64,000 nt of DNA, taken from positions 1,612,001-1,676,000 of the forward strand of contig OY725497.1 in NCBI GenBank assembly GCA_963281255.1, read 5' to 3'. The notes below the pieces were generated by a model that searched no databases, was not told where the DNA came from, and saw only the letters and a program-made list of their open reading frames with translations. This document shows positions 11,762 to 21,379 of the stretch, piece after piece (position 1 is the stretch's first letter; every line of letters starts with the position of its first letter). The translations under genes and the position numbers were made by a program. Source of the stretch: Aphrocallistes beatrix (lineage: Eukaryota; Porifera; Hexactinellida; Sceptrulophora; Aphrocallistidae).

Positions 11762-12041
11762 TATGTCGGTTAGTGATATTAAGTTGATTTTGGCATTTGT
11801 GGCACAAGGTAGTACTGATAGATAATTTTAAAACATTGGAAATGAATATTCTTTAGAAATATTCTACTAGAACTTATCCAAATGTGTGGATCTCAATCTG
11901 AAATCTGATTTTTTTCATTCTTTACTGTTTAGAATTATTGGGTTTCACGGAGAGAAACAAATTTTAGTATTATTTGGATTTGAAATAATTAGGTGGTTGA
12001 TTAATTTTGTCTGATAGTCTATAAATATGTGTATACCCTAG

Positions 12042-13489
12042 GCATTGGTAACGAAATCAATGATAAACATATAGCAAAAGGAAATGGCTCTTGTCAGAAG
12101 AATGTTGAACTATCCCCTTCAAAAGATGTGATTTTGTCAAATTCAGATTTAGAATTGAGCAATGATTGTTTCATTATCCATTTTCTCAACGTTTTATTAA
12201 GAAAGATTATGATTGAAAATTGTCTAAATCGAGAAAGTAGATCAAAATATTCTGCTTTAATGCCTCACAATTTTAATCGAAAGAAAAACATTCAGGATAT
12301 TCATCAGCATATTTTCATTAGAGACCTCTTAATTGAAAAGAAGAAATTACTTCTACTTTGCAAAAAGGTAATTGGGCTATTGAAGTCAATTTTACCAGAA
12401 GATGTCAACATTGAAGAATTTTTCAGCCAATATAATGAAGTTGGAAAATCAAAAACCCAAAGTTTTGTTCCGCAAGACCAATTTAGTAAAGAAAATACGA
12501 TATATCTAATCAAGGAGATGACTATTAGGAGTTTAGAGCCAAATATTGAAATTTTAATTCATAAACATAATAGAAAAATTAGAGAACTAAATTCTTTACA
12601 TCAATTTGAAATTAATGAACTTGAAAACAAAATTAAATCGTCTTATTCTGGAGTGGTAAGAAGTTTAGAACAAAAGTTCGATTATCAGCTAAAATATTTT
12701 TCAAACAATTTACAATGTAAATCTTTGCAAGAATCTAAAAAAATAGCAATCCGAATAAACGATGAATCTGAAAGAAGTAGAAGTGAACACATATTGCAAC
12801 TTAAGTCAAAAATAGCGGCAATTCGGAAAGAACTACGAGATTTGAAAATTATTTTAACTGATCAAAATGATGAGTTAATTGACCTGAATCAAAATATACA
12901 TATTTTCTTAAAGAAACTTAAGGTTCGATTAACTGAAGAGGTTAGTGAAAGATGTTTATTCTATCTTCAAAGATTAATGAGACTTTTGGAGTCGAAATGT
13001 GAACAAATATTGGAAATAAAACACAAATTAAATGAAAATATTTTCGATCATACTATATCTCAAGAATTATTTAAGTTGAAGAAAGAGAGAGATGAAGAAA
13101 TTGAGAATATAATATTTAAATTGGAACAGAATTTCAACGATGAAAAGCATAAATTGAATATGAGAAACGAAAGAAAAATATGTAAACTTAAGGAAGAATA
13201 TGAACATAAATTGAATCAATTGATTAATACAAGTCAAGCGACCATTCAAAGTGCATTTCCTCTTGAATTTAAGAATGATTTGGTTTTAAAATTGGGATGC
13301 TATTCGAGTGATGTTCATGATTCTTTAATTAAAAATAATATTAGCTCTGATTATCAAAGTGCTAATGATTATGATAAAATAACCTATGAGAGAATATCTT
13401 ATTTGGAAGAAACAATTGAGCAATTAAAATTGGAGAATACACACCTAAAAAATTATATTAGAAAGATTGATATACAGAAAGATAATTGA
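12042..13489 (+). CDS. CEP131/AZI1-like coiled-coil protein, C-terminal exon
   Basis: An open frame of about 480 codons, rich in Lys, Glu, Leu and Ile, and mostly predicted coiled coil. Several segments line up with the C-terminal half of CEP131 (AZI1), a centriolar-satellite protein needed for cilia formation. They are IEKKKLLLLCKKVIGLLKS (residues about 102-120), RSLEPNIEILIHKHNRKIRE (167-186) and KKERDEEIENIIFKLEQNF (351-369). The last precedes a KLKEEYEHKLNQL helix. These match the LEPEIQ...HK and GRDKEIE...LE stretches known in the family. Vertebrate CEP131 is about 1,080 residues, so upstream exons are expected. The frame is preceded by a plausible acceptor (TATACCCTAG at 12032-12041) and has no early Met codon. 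The stop is TGA. A poly-A signal follows 48 bp downstream. Confidence 0.7.
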
Positions 13490-13536
13490 AATGTTAATTG
13501 CTTATTACTATCCAATGTATTTATCATTTATCAATG

Positions 13537-13542
13537 AATAAA
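13537..13542 (+). terminator. Candidate polyadenylation signal
   Basis: An AATAAA hexamer lies 48 bp after the stop codon of the CEP131-like gene. In AT-rich DNA such hexamers are common, so the support is mainly positional. Confidence 0.45.
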
Positions 13543-13915
13543 AAGTTGACTATTTTGCGGTCAAATAATTCCACTTTCGGATTTTGCAGCATTTTCTCTT
13601 TTACTATACTGTCTTCAGTCTTGATGTATTATAGTTTATGCAATATTTTATAATTTCATATTATAGACTTTTTAAGGCCAATGCCATTGTTTTTGCACAA
13701 ATTAGGATTGAGTTCGAAGATAAAAAGAACCACAATTTTGAATCCTAGTAAACTACAGTAAGCAAGCAAATACATGCTCACAAACTAAAATACTTTCTTG
13801 AACGGAATTTTTAACACGTTATGGATATACAAAATTCGCCATATACTACAAGTAGTACTTTATTTATTATTTCTTGATCAGTGAGAAATATCACCATAGT
13901 TAGGATAAACAGAAG

Positions 13916-14060
13916 CATAGGCGCCGAACCCGAGGGGGCTGGGGGGGCTCGAGCCCCCCCTGGATTCGAAGATGGCCCATTGGCGCAATACAAAATTTAG
14001 GGTTGGCCCCCCCTGGAACCCCGAAATTGTCCTTAGATTTCGAAAAGTTCGGCGCCCCTG
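13916..14060. mobile_element. hAT-type miniature element with 8-bp duplication
   Basis: The element starts CATAGGCGCCGAACCC and ends in the inverted GTTCGGCGCCCCTG. Both sides carry AACAGAAG as a perfect 8-bp direct repeat, the hAT target-site length. The GC-rich 145-bp core with runs of G and C stands out from the AT-rich surroundings. Three overlapping small frames on the minus strand are by-products. Confidence 0.85.
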
Positions 14061-14273
14061 AACAGAAGTATCCCATATCTCGTTCATTAGGATGTATGTA
14101 GTTGCGGTGAGGATTTAGCTTCCCATTTGAAACACGACAGCACAAAAAAGTGAATTACTAGCTTAGTTCTCTATTTAGTTTTGTTATGTTGGTTTAACAT
14201 TTATAGCTTCAACTTATTTTAATTTGGTTTGCCTTTTGTGCTTGTCTTATTTGACACAAGTACTGAATAGAAT

Positions 14274-14680
14274 CGCACCAACAGGATCCTACCAAAGGTA
14301 TTCGTACGCCTCAATATTTCCCATTAAAATAGTTATAATACTGATCTATGAGATCTATTATTTTTCCATAACAAATTGACTAAATTTGGCTCTAAATTCA
14401 TTTTCTTTACTTTCAAATTTCCTTTTAATTATTATCACTCAAGGTAAATATTACAACCTTTGTAACCCTGTACCACATGTCACGAGTCATCCCCATTATA
14501 TATGATGACGCTATTTGCCCATAGTATTACAGATAAGAATATATAACCTTTAGGTGGAGTATTCTGAAAAATTGTAAGCTAAATTAAGTGTATTTTTTAC
14601 TGAATGAATGATAGTCCATAAATATTTTAGAAATATAACTATTTGTAAAGGAAGTATTGTGGCATACCCCGGTGGAATCT
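14274..14680. repeat. Degenerate relative of the 10.0-kb TA element
   Basis: Shares a 'cacatgtcacgagtcatccccatt' core and several flanking blocks, in the same order, with 10007-10455. Ends are too worn to place. No coding signal. Confidence 0.45.
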
Positions 14681-14883
14681 ATACTGATCTACTGAATGGT
14701 GGAATCTGGGAGAATCTGACTGAATAAATAGCAAGTAAAACGGCTCGAAATCAATACAAGTATTGTGTTGATCCTCCCTGAATACTGATATTTGGTGACG
14801 CCATTATTGTGTACTAGTATCACATAATTCGACCTTGGTTAAGTTGTGCTCTCTGTCACTCACTAATTAGTTCGAATTGAGTG

Positions 14884-14990
14884 TAAGAATCTCACGGTTG
14901 TGGAAATCTCACGCTACACTAGAATATCCCTGGTTTACCTAATACAAGGGTATAAGAATCTCACGGGTGTGGAAATCTCACGCAACAGAA
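14884..14990. repeat. Two direct copies of a ~36-bp unit
   Basis: The unit 'aagaatctcacgg-tgtggaaatctcacg' occurs at about 14886-14917 and 14952-14983, itself built from two ATCTCACG halves. The last codons of the minus-strand exon run into the second copy. Confidence 0.7.
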
Positions 14991-15760
14991 CTCTCGAATG
15001 ATTATCTGTTGATTGGTTGGGAATATTCTTAGATTCTAACATCATTTGGGAGTTCTTGTTCGATGTTTTGGATTTGGGTTTTGACTTGGATATGGTAGAT
15101 ATTGATTTTGTCAATTCATGTGATGAATATTTTAAAATACCTCTACCTGGTCTAAAATAGCTTCTCTTCTTTCTCCCTTTCCTCCAAACCTCTTCCATTT
15201 CGTCATCAGCTTTTAGTTTCTTAGTTTTTTCTCTCTTAATAATTTTGACACTTATGGGTTCGAAAGCGAACTTAAATGCCTCAACTCTCCCAATGATCCC
15301 CTCGCGTAACTTCCGTATGAAATCTCCTGCTGTCAGGTTGGATTTATTGTATAATATTGTTAATTTAACGATGCTCATCCAATTTCCGGCAATAGCATTA
15401 GTATATGTAATAGCAGAATTAATAGGGTATAATTTGGGACCCAGTATCAATCCAAACCATAGAGGACAAATCGCCATGTAGTATGTTGTTAAGAAATTCG
15501 GTAAATTTGGTAAGAAGTAAATATTTTCTTTCCAAACATGTTTAAGTTCTGTAATAATCCTCCTACAATTATTTAATTCAGTTTGAAAATGAATCTCGAA
15601 GGGAGATCTTGTTTTATATGTAGTTTCATCCCCTAGAGTATTAGAGAGTTCTTCATCTAGCTCTTGGAAATATTCTAGATAAATCGTTGAATCCTCGTAT
15701 CTAATACGAAAAGCATTGTCGATTTTGTGGAAATATGTTTGGAGCTCAGGGAATAACTTC
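14935..15760 (-). CDS. Unrecognised protein, last exon
   Basis: An open frame of about 275 codons on the minus strand; no family recognised. The first 200 residues look globular: LQTYFHKIDNAFRIRYEDS, then FLPNLPNFLTTYYMAICPLW, then a WMSIVKLTILYNKSNL segment and FKFAFEPISVKI. A very basic, low-complexity tail follows (KKLKADDEMEEVWRKGRKKR, then Ser/Lys-rich). The start was placed at an acceptor-like TTTATCTAG ending at 15761, because the frame upstream soon meets a stop and has no ATG. It is therefore probably the 3' exon of a spliced gene, with a candidate upstream exon at 16002-16187. The C-terminus reads into a short direct repeat, so the true stop could have been changed by that duplication. 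Confidence 0.55.
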
Positions 15761-16001
15761 CTAGATAAAGTTATCACATACAAAATGCATTAAAAAGTTG
15801 TTTAATTTCATTGAACACCGTGCAACTGATCAGTCGAGCAATTAGAGACAAAATTTTATGTTTTAGTTCTTTGTGTATTCGAAATTTATTACCCAGTTTA
15901 TAGCTAAATCAATTCATAACGTGTGCAGAACAAATATAAATCACAGTTTTCAGAGTGGAGGTGGTACTAGTACATGAAGATGTATTATGAGTGTAATCCC
16001 A

Positions 16002-16187
16002 TTAAACATTGAGGTAGTTTTCCAAGTTAAATTTGCAGAAACTGTTGCAAACGCTGCTTATCATTGCCCAGCTAAAGTCAATTTCGTTCTGATTCGGCAC
16101 TATCTGTTTGTTAATTACCTTCCTCACATCATACAGCCACTGATTGAGAAAATGTGAAATCTCTACATTGGTTTGTTCGTTAGATAT
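16002..16187 (-). CDS. Possible small exon
   Basis: After an acceptor-like CTGAAAG, a frame of about 60 codons reads NVEISHFLNQWLYDVRKVIN and continues with hydrophilic, Trp-containing sequence to a TAA. It lies just upstream of the unrecognised exon on the same strand and may be part of that gene. A consensus donor (AGGAAG|GTAATT) occurs inside it, but the phase does not join cleanly to the downstream exon, so linkage is unproven. Confidence 0.3.
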   Translation of the reverse strand: MSNEQTNVEISHFLNQWLYDVRKVINKQIVPNQNEIDFSWAMISSVCNSFCKFNLENYLNV

Positions 16188-16739
16188 CTTTCAGCAAGTG
16201 GTATTGGGCTTATCTTGGCTTCAGGGTGTTTAACTGATAAGGCGTAATATAGGATATTTTTCTGAAATTTGTTTAGCTTTCTGATTACTATCCAGTTGCA
16301 TCAAAATGGAAAATTAAAGATTTTTTTTTCAAAATCTTTCAATAAAAGAATTTGTGGTTAGCCATATAAATGAATAATAAATGGAGTATGACAGAACATC
16401 TGTACATATCCATTGATATTATTACATAGGATAGTATTTGCTTATGACATTTTTGTGCAAATTATTTCTTGCCAATGTTTACAATCAAACCTAGACTTGG
16501 CCAAGTATTTTGACTTTTCTAAGCACCTCATTCGAGTGTAAATAATTGAAATTTCCATGTTTTGCTATGGAGACTTTCTCTGAATCGATAAAGAGTGAGT
16601 AATGGCAATTAGAAGGACTAGAGATTTCAAGACGTTGAGCAATTGCTTCTCTATTTTTACCTACTCGGTGGCGCCTGTGCGAAACATCATTCGAAAAGTA
16701 TTCATTCATTCGAGAGTGATCCAGTGGCAGTATATGCAG

Positions 16740-16850
16740 TATTATATAAGTACAGTATTATATAAGTACGTACTAACCGAGTTGATATTGCATAGGAAGC
16801 TATATAATAAATGAATTTTGGTTCAGAGAAATGAATACGTAACGCTAAGT
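16740..16850. repeat. Fragment of the pogo-like element at 34350
   Basis: About 85 bp from 'agtacgtactaaccgagttgatattgc' to 'ggttcagagaaatgaatacgta' matches the middle of 34350-34536. The termini are not preserved here. Confidence 0.7.
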
Positions 16851-17005
16851 GAAATTAAAATCGATCAATTTCAGTTTCAGTATCAGTTGACAAAAATAGT
16901 ACATTTCAGTTTCAGTTTCAGTTGAAGACCAGGGTCTCCTTGGGGGAGCTTCTCTCCACAAATTCCTCATAAAATCTAATTCAAGTTTTTTTGTAAAAGA
17001 GTACC

Positions 17006-17194
17006 ATGGCCAGCAGCGCCAATTTTTATGAGCAGTCGGTGAGGATTTGTCTGAAAGTGGGTGATAGTGGGTTCCACAATGTTTGGCAGTGGCAGTGGCC
17101 GGAAAAGGAAGGCAGGATGCGTACTTTATCTAGCGAGGCACTTAAAGAACGAACCATGATTGCATTTAATCGTGATTTCTTAGATTTGATCTAG
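17006..17194 (+). CDS. Small open frame of uncertain status
   Basis: A 62-codon frame opens at a reasonable Kozak context (ACCATGG) and has higher GC content and less biased codons than its surroundings. It begins MASSANFYEQSVRICLKVGD and ends FNRDFLDLI. No family recognised; just upstream lies a short run of TTTCAG repeats (16868-16921). It could be a short gene, a first exon or a relic. Confidence 0.22.
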   Translation: MASSANFYEQSVRICLKVGDSGFHNVWQWQWPEKEGRMRTLSSEALKERTMIAFNRDFLDLI

Positions 17195-17524
17195 TAGTTA
17201 TAATAGCATGTTTAGCATATTTAGCATGGCTTCAATCAAGCACATTTGAATAATGAAACAATTACGAAACTTGCAATTCGCTGCTGCAAAAAGAAATCCA
17301 CAATGACGTATGAGATATTTCCTGTTAATTCTATTGTATAAGAACTTTATGACACAAAATTCATAATCGTTTGAAAGTTTTTGAGTAAATACACTGGGCC
17401 ATTCTGGTTTAATTTAATTTCTGATAGGTGTGGAGAGATAAAGTCCCATTCGTGCATCGACAATTCAAATTCGCCTCTTTAATCTCTGTGCATTCTTGTG
17501 TAATGGTGCATTCTTCAATAAAAC

Positions 17525-18288
17525 TTAAGATTGTGATTCTATATTTTTAGTATGATCAGTGAATTCCTTTCTCTCTGGTTCAATTGGTTCTTCAAATACA
17601 TTATCCCCCGACAAGTAGCAATTTTCCGAAGATATACTAGCTTTTGTGGGCCAAATTATTTTAGGGAGACGAGAAATATTTATGCTAATTGGTAAGGTCG
17701 TTACCTGTGTACTAGAATATAGGTTTTTCACCTTCAATTGAATCCCGCTATTGTCTTTTTGCCAGAAATTCATTAACTTTGCCATCAGTTCTAAATGATT
17801 CATCCAAATACGATTTACATAGCTTTCCTCAAAAGGAAAAAGAATCGCGCCAATTTCGAATTAAGTCGAGATTATCTACGACCTGAAATTCAATAGATGA
17901 TAACTTGTCTAATGCATCAATAATCTTGGACGATAGGGAATGGCTTTGAAGGGTTCTCTTATCATTTTCTAAAATTAAAGAATATTAAAAAGTTTACATA
18001 CTACGTATTATCATATAATTATAATTATAATTATAATTTCAACTTATAAAACATACGTATCTTACCGTAATGCTTTGGTTCTGGATTCGCCTCAATATCA
18101 CCACAAATAGCCATCAAGTTATAACGAACGACCAGTAAAGACAATGAAATATTGAATAGTGTAAATAATCCAGAATTTGCTAAGACCATTCGACAAATTT
18201 TTAATTTTTCAGAACAGTAAGTTGAAAACACCAATAGTGAAACGCCATGGCCCAAAATCAATACACATAGTAATAAGGAAATGCTATT
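17525..18288 (-). CDS. Spliced membrane protein, two exons visible
   Basis: Exon a (18288-18066) begins after an acceptor TCTGTATTAG. It encodes two hydrophobic stretches (LLLCVLILGHGVSLLVF and SGLFTLFNISLSLLVV) and ends at a strong donor, G|GTAAGATA. A 97-bp intron full of TAATTA repeats ends TTTAATTTTAG. Exon b (17968-17525) continues in frame for about 147 codons (NDKRTLQSHSLSSKIIDALD ... ENCYLSGDNVFEEPIEPERK) to a TGA. Joining in frame across consensus sites is the main support, with two long open frames in AT-rich DNA. The product would be a membrane protein with at least two transmembrane helices and a hydrophilic C-terminal tail of about 150 residues. The first exon is not settled: a 10-codon exon starting MTMIHKFLRR near 18.39 kb is possible. 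The family is not recognised. Confidence 0.6.
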
Positions 18289-18299
18289 CTAATACAGAG

Positions 18300-19075
18300 A
18301 TGAAGATAGAAATAAAAAATATTAGTCTTAAATGATTAATATACACTCTGCTTATATAATATAAACTCTCCTTAAGAACTTGTGTATCATTGTCATTTGA
18401 TACTAAAACAAGATATTTGTTAACATAATTCCGTAGTGACAACAGCTAATCCATGGGGCAATTTTGGTCATTTCGTATTACGACATAGTTAGTGATGATG
18501 CACATGCTATACAATGATCGCTGTCATTATCAGAATACAATGTCACTTCAAGTCCGACGATAATATTTTGACTGGGATTCAGTCAATTTCATATTATTCA
18601 ACAATCACTTGTTTCGAGTAATTAAAAACAAAAGTAAATAATTAATACAATGTAAATAAAATGCCTGTCAGGAAATAACCAAATATTGTGGCAGATACTA
18701 GATATCCAAAGGAATATTATACAAGTAAATCGAAAATAATCACTTTGTTTTTGTTTATGTTAGTATTAGTAATAGTATATGTATATGTTATATGTTGATA
18801 TGTTAGTAATAGTATATGTTAATGAAATAAATAAATAGAATCCTTTTTAATCAAACAGGTAGAAATATAAGAGAAATTAACCAAGTTTGCTGACTTACTA
18901 TCAGCTAGTCTGGAATGCTATGTATTATTAATTGAAATAGCGTAATACCACATTGCTGAAATATCCCTCCTACACATTTGGGATTGATATCTCTTAATAT
19001 GGGAAACTTATAGCTGTTAATACCATGCTCAGTTTTCGCTGTTGAAAGTGCTGCTAACTTCACATCCATTACATT
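18300..19075. other. AT-rich intergenic stretch
   Basis: Nothing beyond a few short AT-rich repeats (GTATATGTTA motifs near 18.78 kb) is seen. It may hold the 5' end or promoter of the membrane-protein gene. Confidence 0.4.
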
Positions 19076-19265
19076 ATTCGAGTTTGAATAGTAAGGATAT
19101 ATCTCAGTAACGAATTGATTGAGAAATTACCAAGCACAGGATGTTGATTTTTGGCATGTGGGAGTTTTTTGGCTATGGCTCAGACGAAAATGTCGACTCA
19201 TCATGGAATTATGACGTCATAGTCACCTTTTTTTATAATTTGAAATTTAAAATAAAATTTACAGC
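19076..19265 (-). repeat. Partial hairpin/microsatellite element
   Basis: Contains, in order, a worn GAGTTTGAATAGTAAGGAT end, TAACGAATTGATTGA, 'tgatttttggcatgtggga', 'ggctatggctc' and 'atcatggaattatgacgtca', as in the repeats at 39.4-41.0 kb. The GC-rich half is missing; the integrase relic follows. Confidence 0.75.
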
Positions 19266-19286
19266 TCATGATAGCTTAATGCAACA

Positions 19287-19790
19287 TTGCCGCCTCAACC
19301 CCAGCGCGAGCTTCATCCGATGCCACCACCAGATAGACCCTGGTGTCACATTGAGATGGAACTTATATGCAATATGCCAAATAACTCGCAGGGCTATGTT
19401 CACATATTATTGTTGGTGGGCGACCTTTCAAAATATGTAGTTGCAAGGCCATTGAGGACCCAAACAGCCAATGAAATTTTAATCATCACCATCAGCACCA
19501 TATATTCTATCATCGCCACTTATTGTATAAATATGTGATTGTAGTAGCATATAACGTAAACAAGATTACGTACCACAAAACATTTCATTGAGGTCTTCTT
19601 AGAACAATTATCGATTCGCAATTACGATACATCTCGTAGAGATTAATCCAGTTATTGTAGGAATTCAAGCGACTTCACGAGAAACTACATGTTGATGTTC
19701 GTAATACTCGAGCATACTACCCTCAAAGCAACGGATTAGCTGAATCTCACAAGAAGATTCTGAAAACGTGAGTTGAAGGACTGATATTTA
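19287..19790 (+). pseudogene. Retrotransposon-type integrase relic
   Basis: One frame reads MPNNSQGYVHILLLVGDLSK followed by YVVARPLRTQTANEIL, the front half of a DDE integrase core of the Ty3/gypsy type. The first catalytic aspartate position appears as Glu (IEMELI). About 200 bp further on another frame gives TRAYYPQSNGLAESHKKILK, the block around the catalytic glutamate. The middle part with the second aspartate is lost in frameshifts. No reverse transcriptase, LTR or primer site was found, so the element class stays open (LTR retrotransposon or Ginger-like DNA transposon). Confidence 0.75.
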
Positions 19791-20069
19791 CTACTAAGTT
19801 AGGGCATTCCTCTCTACTGTTCCAAAATTAATGGACAGATCAACTCTCAAAAACTCATAAACACATTATTTAGCTGGATAACTTAAGCAAAAAAGATGAA
19901 ATTTGGTGATGAAACTGTGAAAATGGAATGGTTTGAGTATGAACTCTGCATTCTTAGCCTTGTTGTGAGTCATTATTGAAGTCTAAATGGCACTCAATCG
20001 AGAGAGTTACATTCGCCGTTTATCTAATTGAACATTTTATAGGTATTCGAGCTATCAGAGGACCATTTT

Positions 20070-20700
20070 TTCGGGATGAAAGACAGCTCTTATAATTTTG
20101 CTAAGAGGAATCAAATCTTCCAGGATACTCCTAAATTCTCTCCAGTTTCCCCTGAATGGCAACAAGGAAAATGCTCGCAGCTTCGTGTCCCCTACATTGA
20201 AGGAATACAACAGCATACAACAATGACTGGAAAACTGTTGTATAAATATATACCCTGGCTACAAGAGGACATTATCGGTGACGTAAATTGCTTTTTTCGC
20301 TGCTTGTATAAATAATTGCGGCTCGTAATGCTTTTATGCTAAGTTGCGGAAGGAGCTATGTAGACACATCATAACTTACGGCAGCAGAGAGATGATAGGA
20401 TATTTCACTACGAAACACAAAAACACGACTACCCCTTTGCAACACCTTAAATAAACTTCGATGACTACTGATGGTGTGTGGGCAACTGACATAGAGAATG
20501 TCGCTATGTCTCTTACTACTTCTCAAAACCGACATTTATGTTGCTCAGAAACGTTTCAAGAATGATGGCCCTGATTCATAATGTATTCTGGTTGCGCTTT
20601 CAAGGATCGAGTGAAAATGAAAAAGTACAAGCAATCTATATAGCCAATTTTAATGAACATTACCAACCTGTAATCTGACTTGCCGATTCACTTAAGGCTT
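20070..20700 (+). pseudogene. OTU-type cysteine protease relic
   Basis: The frame at 20076-20315 ends DIIGDVNCFFRCLYK, close to the GDGNCFFR active-site block of ovarian-tumour (OTU) proteases; the block's second Gly is Val here and the Cys is kept. Around 20.46 kb a second frame reads DGVWATDIENVAM, and around 20.65 kb a third reads NFNEHYQPVI, the family's late catalytic-His block. The blocks are in the right order and spacing but in different frames. This is a dead copy lying about 300 bp after the integrase relic, so both may come from one mobile element. Confidence 0.6.
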
Positions 20701-20984
20701 TGTATACTGACGCAGATAGTTTTGTAGAGTGTATGGTTATTGATGATTGATGAAAACATTTTAATGATGAGTTAGATCATATTATTGAAATTGAAAAGCC
20801 TGCTGATAATATTAGCAAAAGCTAATTCTATGTTATAATCAATTGATCTAGAAAGGGAAGCGAGTAGAAGGGGAAATGTGATTTCCAAACTGATTTTGTG
20901 AATCCCTTGCAAACGGACGAGCCCAAATGGGTCCTAATGTGACTGACTACCTGGAACGGTAGTTCCTAGATCCATGGTTCATTA

Positions 20985-21121
20985 TTAAAATGACTCATTC
21001 TGGTACGATAAAAATCCATTAATTAAATTTTTAATCGTAATGAAGACGACATAACAGAGTGATGAGTCATCATTATGTGAGGATAGTTGTTTCATATGTT
21101 CAGAATATTCATATATTCAGC
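20985..21121 (+). repeat. Left part of a hairpin/microsatellite element split by the P-like transposon
   Basis: Contains 'cataacagagtgatgagtcatcatt' and 'ttgtttcatatgt' in the order seen in intact copies. The matching right part resumes at 24114. The GC-rich end is worn away. Confidence 0.7.
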
Positions 21122-21379
21122 CATAGCCTACTCTATATAAAGCCTCACAGTAACTAATAAATATTTGACCAAGGATGCACAAGTCGAGGTAATATATTAA
21201 ATAACTACAATAATTTATCCATCAATAAAAGTTTTAAACATGGCTTGATATGTATATACTCATAATGTGATTTTATTTGGCTTCTATATTCTCGATGCAT
21301 CTACCTGATTCTTATCTTACTTTTTTCGTTGTAACCGATGAGTTTTCCATTTTTTTGTTAGCTGCAAATTTTATCATTC

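Noticed and set aside
13811..14145. Three overlapping minus-strand frames rich in Pro and Gly
   Set aside because: They overlap the 145-bp hAT-type miniature element, whose C and G runs explain the composition.
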